NCBI GenBank assembly: GCA_026708285.1
Contig: JAPOVF010000129.1
Span: 1-39,912 of the forward strand
Direction: 5' to 3'
DNA: 39,912 bases
From: Acidobacteriota bacterium
Lineage (GTDB): Bacteria; Acidobacteriota; Thermoanaerobaculia; Multivoradales; Multivoraceae
The translations under genes were made by a program, and so were the position numbers. This document shows positions 37,805-39,912 of the stretch, piece by piece. The notes beneath the pieces were generated by a model. It was not told where the DNA came from and did no database searches. It worked only from the letters and a program-made list of their open reading frames with translations. How positions within the stretch are numbered: position 1 is the first letter of the stretch; each line of letters opens with the position of its first letter.

Positions 37805-39692
37805 GAATCAGGATCGTAACAGCAGGTTGGGAGCCGGAGCGGCGGCCACTGTCGCCGCGCTTCTGTGCCTGGCAACGGCGGCCGGAGGTCAGTTCAGGAC
37901 GCCGCAAATGGCTTCGCTCGAGGCGTTCGCCGACCGCACCTCCTACGCTCCCGGAGACTCGGTTCGCATCGCCGCGGTGATCAACATCGAAGACGGCTGG
38001 CACATCCAGAGCCACACACCGACTTTCGATTACCTGATCGCCACCGAGATCGCCTTCGAGCTGCCCGCCGCCTGGCCGCGGCCGGACGTCCGCTATCCCG
38101 ACCACATCATGTGGCAGTTCGGGTTCTCGGAGGATCTGCTCGCGGTCTACGAGCACGAGGCGGTGATCCACGCGGGATTCGATCTGCCTGCGGACGCGAC
38201 AGCCGGTGTCGTCGACGTGTCGGCCGAGCTTCTCTACCAGGCCTGTGACGACATCCAGTGCCTGCCGCCCATCACGACCGAGGCAACCGTTTCGCTCGAG
38301 ATCGGAGCCACCGGCGAGCCAACGGGCCATCCAGCCTTCGAAGCCGCGCCGGCCGCGCCCGGCGGCGGCTCCGGCGGTGGTCTCGGGCTGTTCGCAGCCC
38401 TGATTCCGGCGCTACTCGGCGGGTTGATCCTGAACGGCATGCCGTGCGTCCTGCCGATCGTCTCGCTCAAGCTCTTCGGGTTCGCTCAGGCGTCGGGAAG
38501 GCCCCGCCGGGAGATCGTGGGCGGCGCGCTGATGACGACCCTGGGCATCCTGGTCTCGTTCTGGGCGCTGGCCGGCGCAACGCTCCTCGCCCGCTCGGCC
38601 GGGCAGGCGGTGGGATGGGGCATCCAGTTCCAGAACCCCCTGTTCGTGACCTTCCTGGCCCTGGTGCTCACCCTGTTCACCCTGAACGTCTGGGGCCTGT
38701 TCGAGATCAATCTGCCGCACGCACTCGCCAGCCGGCTGGGCGGCCACACGCACTCGGCGCATGAGGGGCACTCCCACTCGCACTCCGAGCACGCCGCCAG
38801 CCACCAGGCCGGCGGCGGGGCCGGCTACTCCGGGCACTTCTTCTCCGGCGTGTTCGCCACCCTGATGGCCACGCCCTGCTCGGCGCCCTTCCTGGGCACC
38901 GCGGTCGGCTTTGCGCTGAGCCAGCCGGCGGCCACGATCGTCCTCGTGTTCACCGCGGTCGGCATCGGCCTCGCCACTCCCTACCTGCTGCTGGCCGCCA
39001 TGCCCCGAGCCACGCGGTTGCTGCCCCGGCCCGGCGAGTGGATGGTGACCCTGCGCGGCGTGATGGGCTTCCTGATCGCCGGCACGACCGTGTGGCTGCT
39101 CTACGTGCTCGCCGCCCAGATGGACAGCGCCCGGCTCGCCTTCCTGGAGATCGGCCTGCTCACCCTGGCCCTCTTCATCTGGCTGCAGAGCCGTAGCCAG
39201 AAGACGGGTCTGCGCGTCTTCGGTCGCGCCGGCGCGGTCGCAGCGGCCGTCCTGGTGATGCTGCTGGCGAACGGCGCGACCGCCCAATCCCGCGGCCCCG
39301 GCACCGCGGCAGGCGGCGTGCAGGTCCTGGACTGGGTGCCGTGGGACCCGGTCCAGGCCGAGACGCTCGCCGCCGAGGGCCGGCTGGTCTTCGTCGACGT
39401 CACCGCGGACTGGTGCGCGACCTGCAAGGTGAACGAGCGCCTCGTGCTCGAGACCGACGAGACGGCCGAACTCTTCGACCGCTACGAAGTGGTCGCGATG
39501 AAGGCCGACTGGACCAACCGGAACGACGACATCGCCCGCTACCTGGCGAGCTTCGGACGCTACGGCATTCCGTTCTACGCGCTGTACCGACCGAACCAGG
39601 AGCCCCACGTGTTCAGCGAACTCCTGCGCGGCCGCCGCCTGGAAGAGGCGATCCGCGACTCGGTCGGCGAACCCGTCGGCGCGGGGTCCTAG
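37803..39692 (+). CDS. dsbD: Thiol:disulfide interchange protein DsbD (three-module)
   Basis: DsbD carries electrons from cytoplasmic thioredoxin to periplasmic thiol proteins. The 629 residues include a signal peptide (1-29), a DsbD-alpha-like domain with C148/C153 (YQACDDIQCLPP), a ~200-420 membrane domain with the paired C215 (LNGMPCVLPIVSLK) and C359 (ATPCSAPFLG), and a C-terminal thioredoxin domain with C538/C541 (ADWCATCKVNE). A loop at ~314-334 has eight His (HTHSAHEGHSHSHSEH). All three Cys pairs are present, so the relay looks complete. The start ATG 37803 has GGAAGG only 1 nt away, too close for a normal site; TTG 37827 is possible. Confidence 0.94.
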   Translation: MNQDRNSRLGAGAAATVAALLCLATAAGGQFRTPQMASLEAFADRTSYAPGDSVRIAAVINIEDGWHIQSHTPTFDYLIATEIAFELPAAWPRPDVRYPDHIMWQFGFSEDLLAVYEHEAVIHAGFDLPADATAGVVDVSAELLYQACDDIQCLPPITTEATVSLEIGATGEPTGHPAFEAAPAAPGGGSGGGLGLFAALIPALLGGLILNGMPCVLPIVSLKLFGFAQASGRPRREIVGGALMTTLGILVSFWALAGATLLARSAGQAVGWGIQFQNPLFVTFLALVLTLFTLNVWGLFEINLPHALASRLGGHTHSAHEGHSHSHSEHAASHQAGGGAGYSGHFFSGVFATLMATPCSAPFLGTAVGFALSQPAATIVLVFTAVGIGLATPYLLLAAMPRATRLLPRPGEWMVTLRGVMGFLIAGTTVWLLYVLAAQMDSARLAFLEIGLLTLALFIWLQSRSQKTGLRVFGRAGAVAAAVLVMLLANGATAQSRGPGTAAGGVQVLDWVPWDPVQAETLAAEGRLVFVDVTADWCATCKVNERLVLETDETAELFDRYEVVAMKADWTNRNDDIARYLASFGRYGIPFYALYRPNQEPHVFSELLRGRRLEEAIRDSVGEPVGAGS

Positions 39693-39702
39693 CCAGGGGC
39701 GT

Positions 39703-39912
39703 TCAGGCCGTCGGCTTGGGCGACGCCACCAGTACGTCCCCCACATCCTCCTCTCCGAGCAGGAACACCTGGTCCAGCCGGCGCACGGCGGCGCCGGAAT
39801 CGAAGTCCATGCACAGGTCCGCGCCGTCCAGCATTCCAGGTTCACCCTGTCCGACCTCGTCGCGCAACAGAACCACCCAGCGATCCGCGACCCGAACCAG
39901 ATCGCCCGGCGC
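39703..39912 (-). CDS. Unrecognised protein, C-terminal fragment (runs off window)
   Basis: An open frame on the minus strand enters from base 39912 and ends at a TGA (39705-39703), giving the last 69 residues. Sequence begins APGDLVRVADRWVVLLRDEV and ends DVGDVLVASPKPTA. It is acidic with one Cys and no membrane segment. Codon bias fits the genome, and it ends 10 bp from dsbD convergently. I recognise no family; the start and most of the gene lie outside. Confidence 0.7.
   Translation of the reverse strand, partial: APGDLVRVADRWVVLLRDEVGQGEPGMLDGADLCMDFDSGAAVRRLDQVFLLGEEDVGDVLVASPKPTA

Noticed and set aside
38412-39845. 477-codon minus-strand frame opposite dsbD
   Set aside because: Shadow rich in Gln/Glu/Gly; the real minus-strand gene at the edge uses a different frame and stops at 39703.

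Overview
The window is GC-rich, gene-dense bacterial chromosome with very short intergenic gaps, many 1-4 nt start/stop overlaps and frequent GTG/TTG starts. Nothing in it looks phage-borne or recently transferred. The order topA-trmFO-xerC-hslV-hslU, the 16S sequence, the outer-membrane/Tat/lipoprotein features of a diderm and the large TolB-propeller/beta-barrel surface protein suggest Acidobacteriota (perhaps Thermoanaerobaculia-like). That assignment is an inference at moderate to low confidence; the partial 16S gene at the left edge would settle it by alignment.

Left block, all leftward (12.7 kb to 1): a TPR lipoprotein/secreted protein, a secreted CsgG/LpoB-like protein, a 970-residue outer-membrane protein (gluzincin peptidase + TolB propeller + BamA-like barrel), a YycJ-type metallo-beta-lactamase-fold protein carrying a perfect beta-clamp motif, then a complete late purine block purS-purQ-purL-purF-purM-purN. 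It runs straight into a 16S rRNA operon whose own promoter begins 13 bp after the purN stop. The rRNA leader has a boxB-like hairpin and a Bacillus-like boxA.

Central block, mostly rightward (12.8-24.6 kb): dprA; topA (leftward); then trmFO, xerC, a secreted thioredoxin-like protein, hslV, hslU, an LptM-like lipoprotein, a divergent dapF, tyrS and a small membrane protein. topA and trmFO diverge from promoters that appear to share one -35 box.

Right-central block, leftward (29.9-24.6 kb): icd-sucC-sucD-ndk, an oxidative TCA/nucleotide-charging operon, followed by an NSS-family sodium symporter whose start codon is unclear. cdd lies divergently upstream of icd and overlaps the 3' end of a STAS gene.

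Right block, leftward (37.8-30.4 kb): a class I aminotransferase, an M50/CBS intramembrane protease, a Tat-exported PaoABC-like molybdenum hydroxylase (2Fe-2S, Mo, FAD subunits), a small protein with a symmetric CX5C-X12-CX5C pattern, a DUF1326-like secreted protein and a STAS anti-anti-sigma factor. The cysteine protein and DUF1326 protein are translationally coupled to each other and follow the oxidoreductase; this is the best candidate for an undescribed accessory system. Rightward from 37.8 kb runs a three-module DsbD with a histidine-rich loop; its ATG overlaps the aminotransferase ATG in a CATG palindrome. The window ends in the 3' part of an unrecognised leftward gene.
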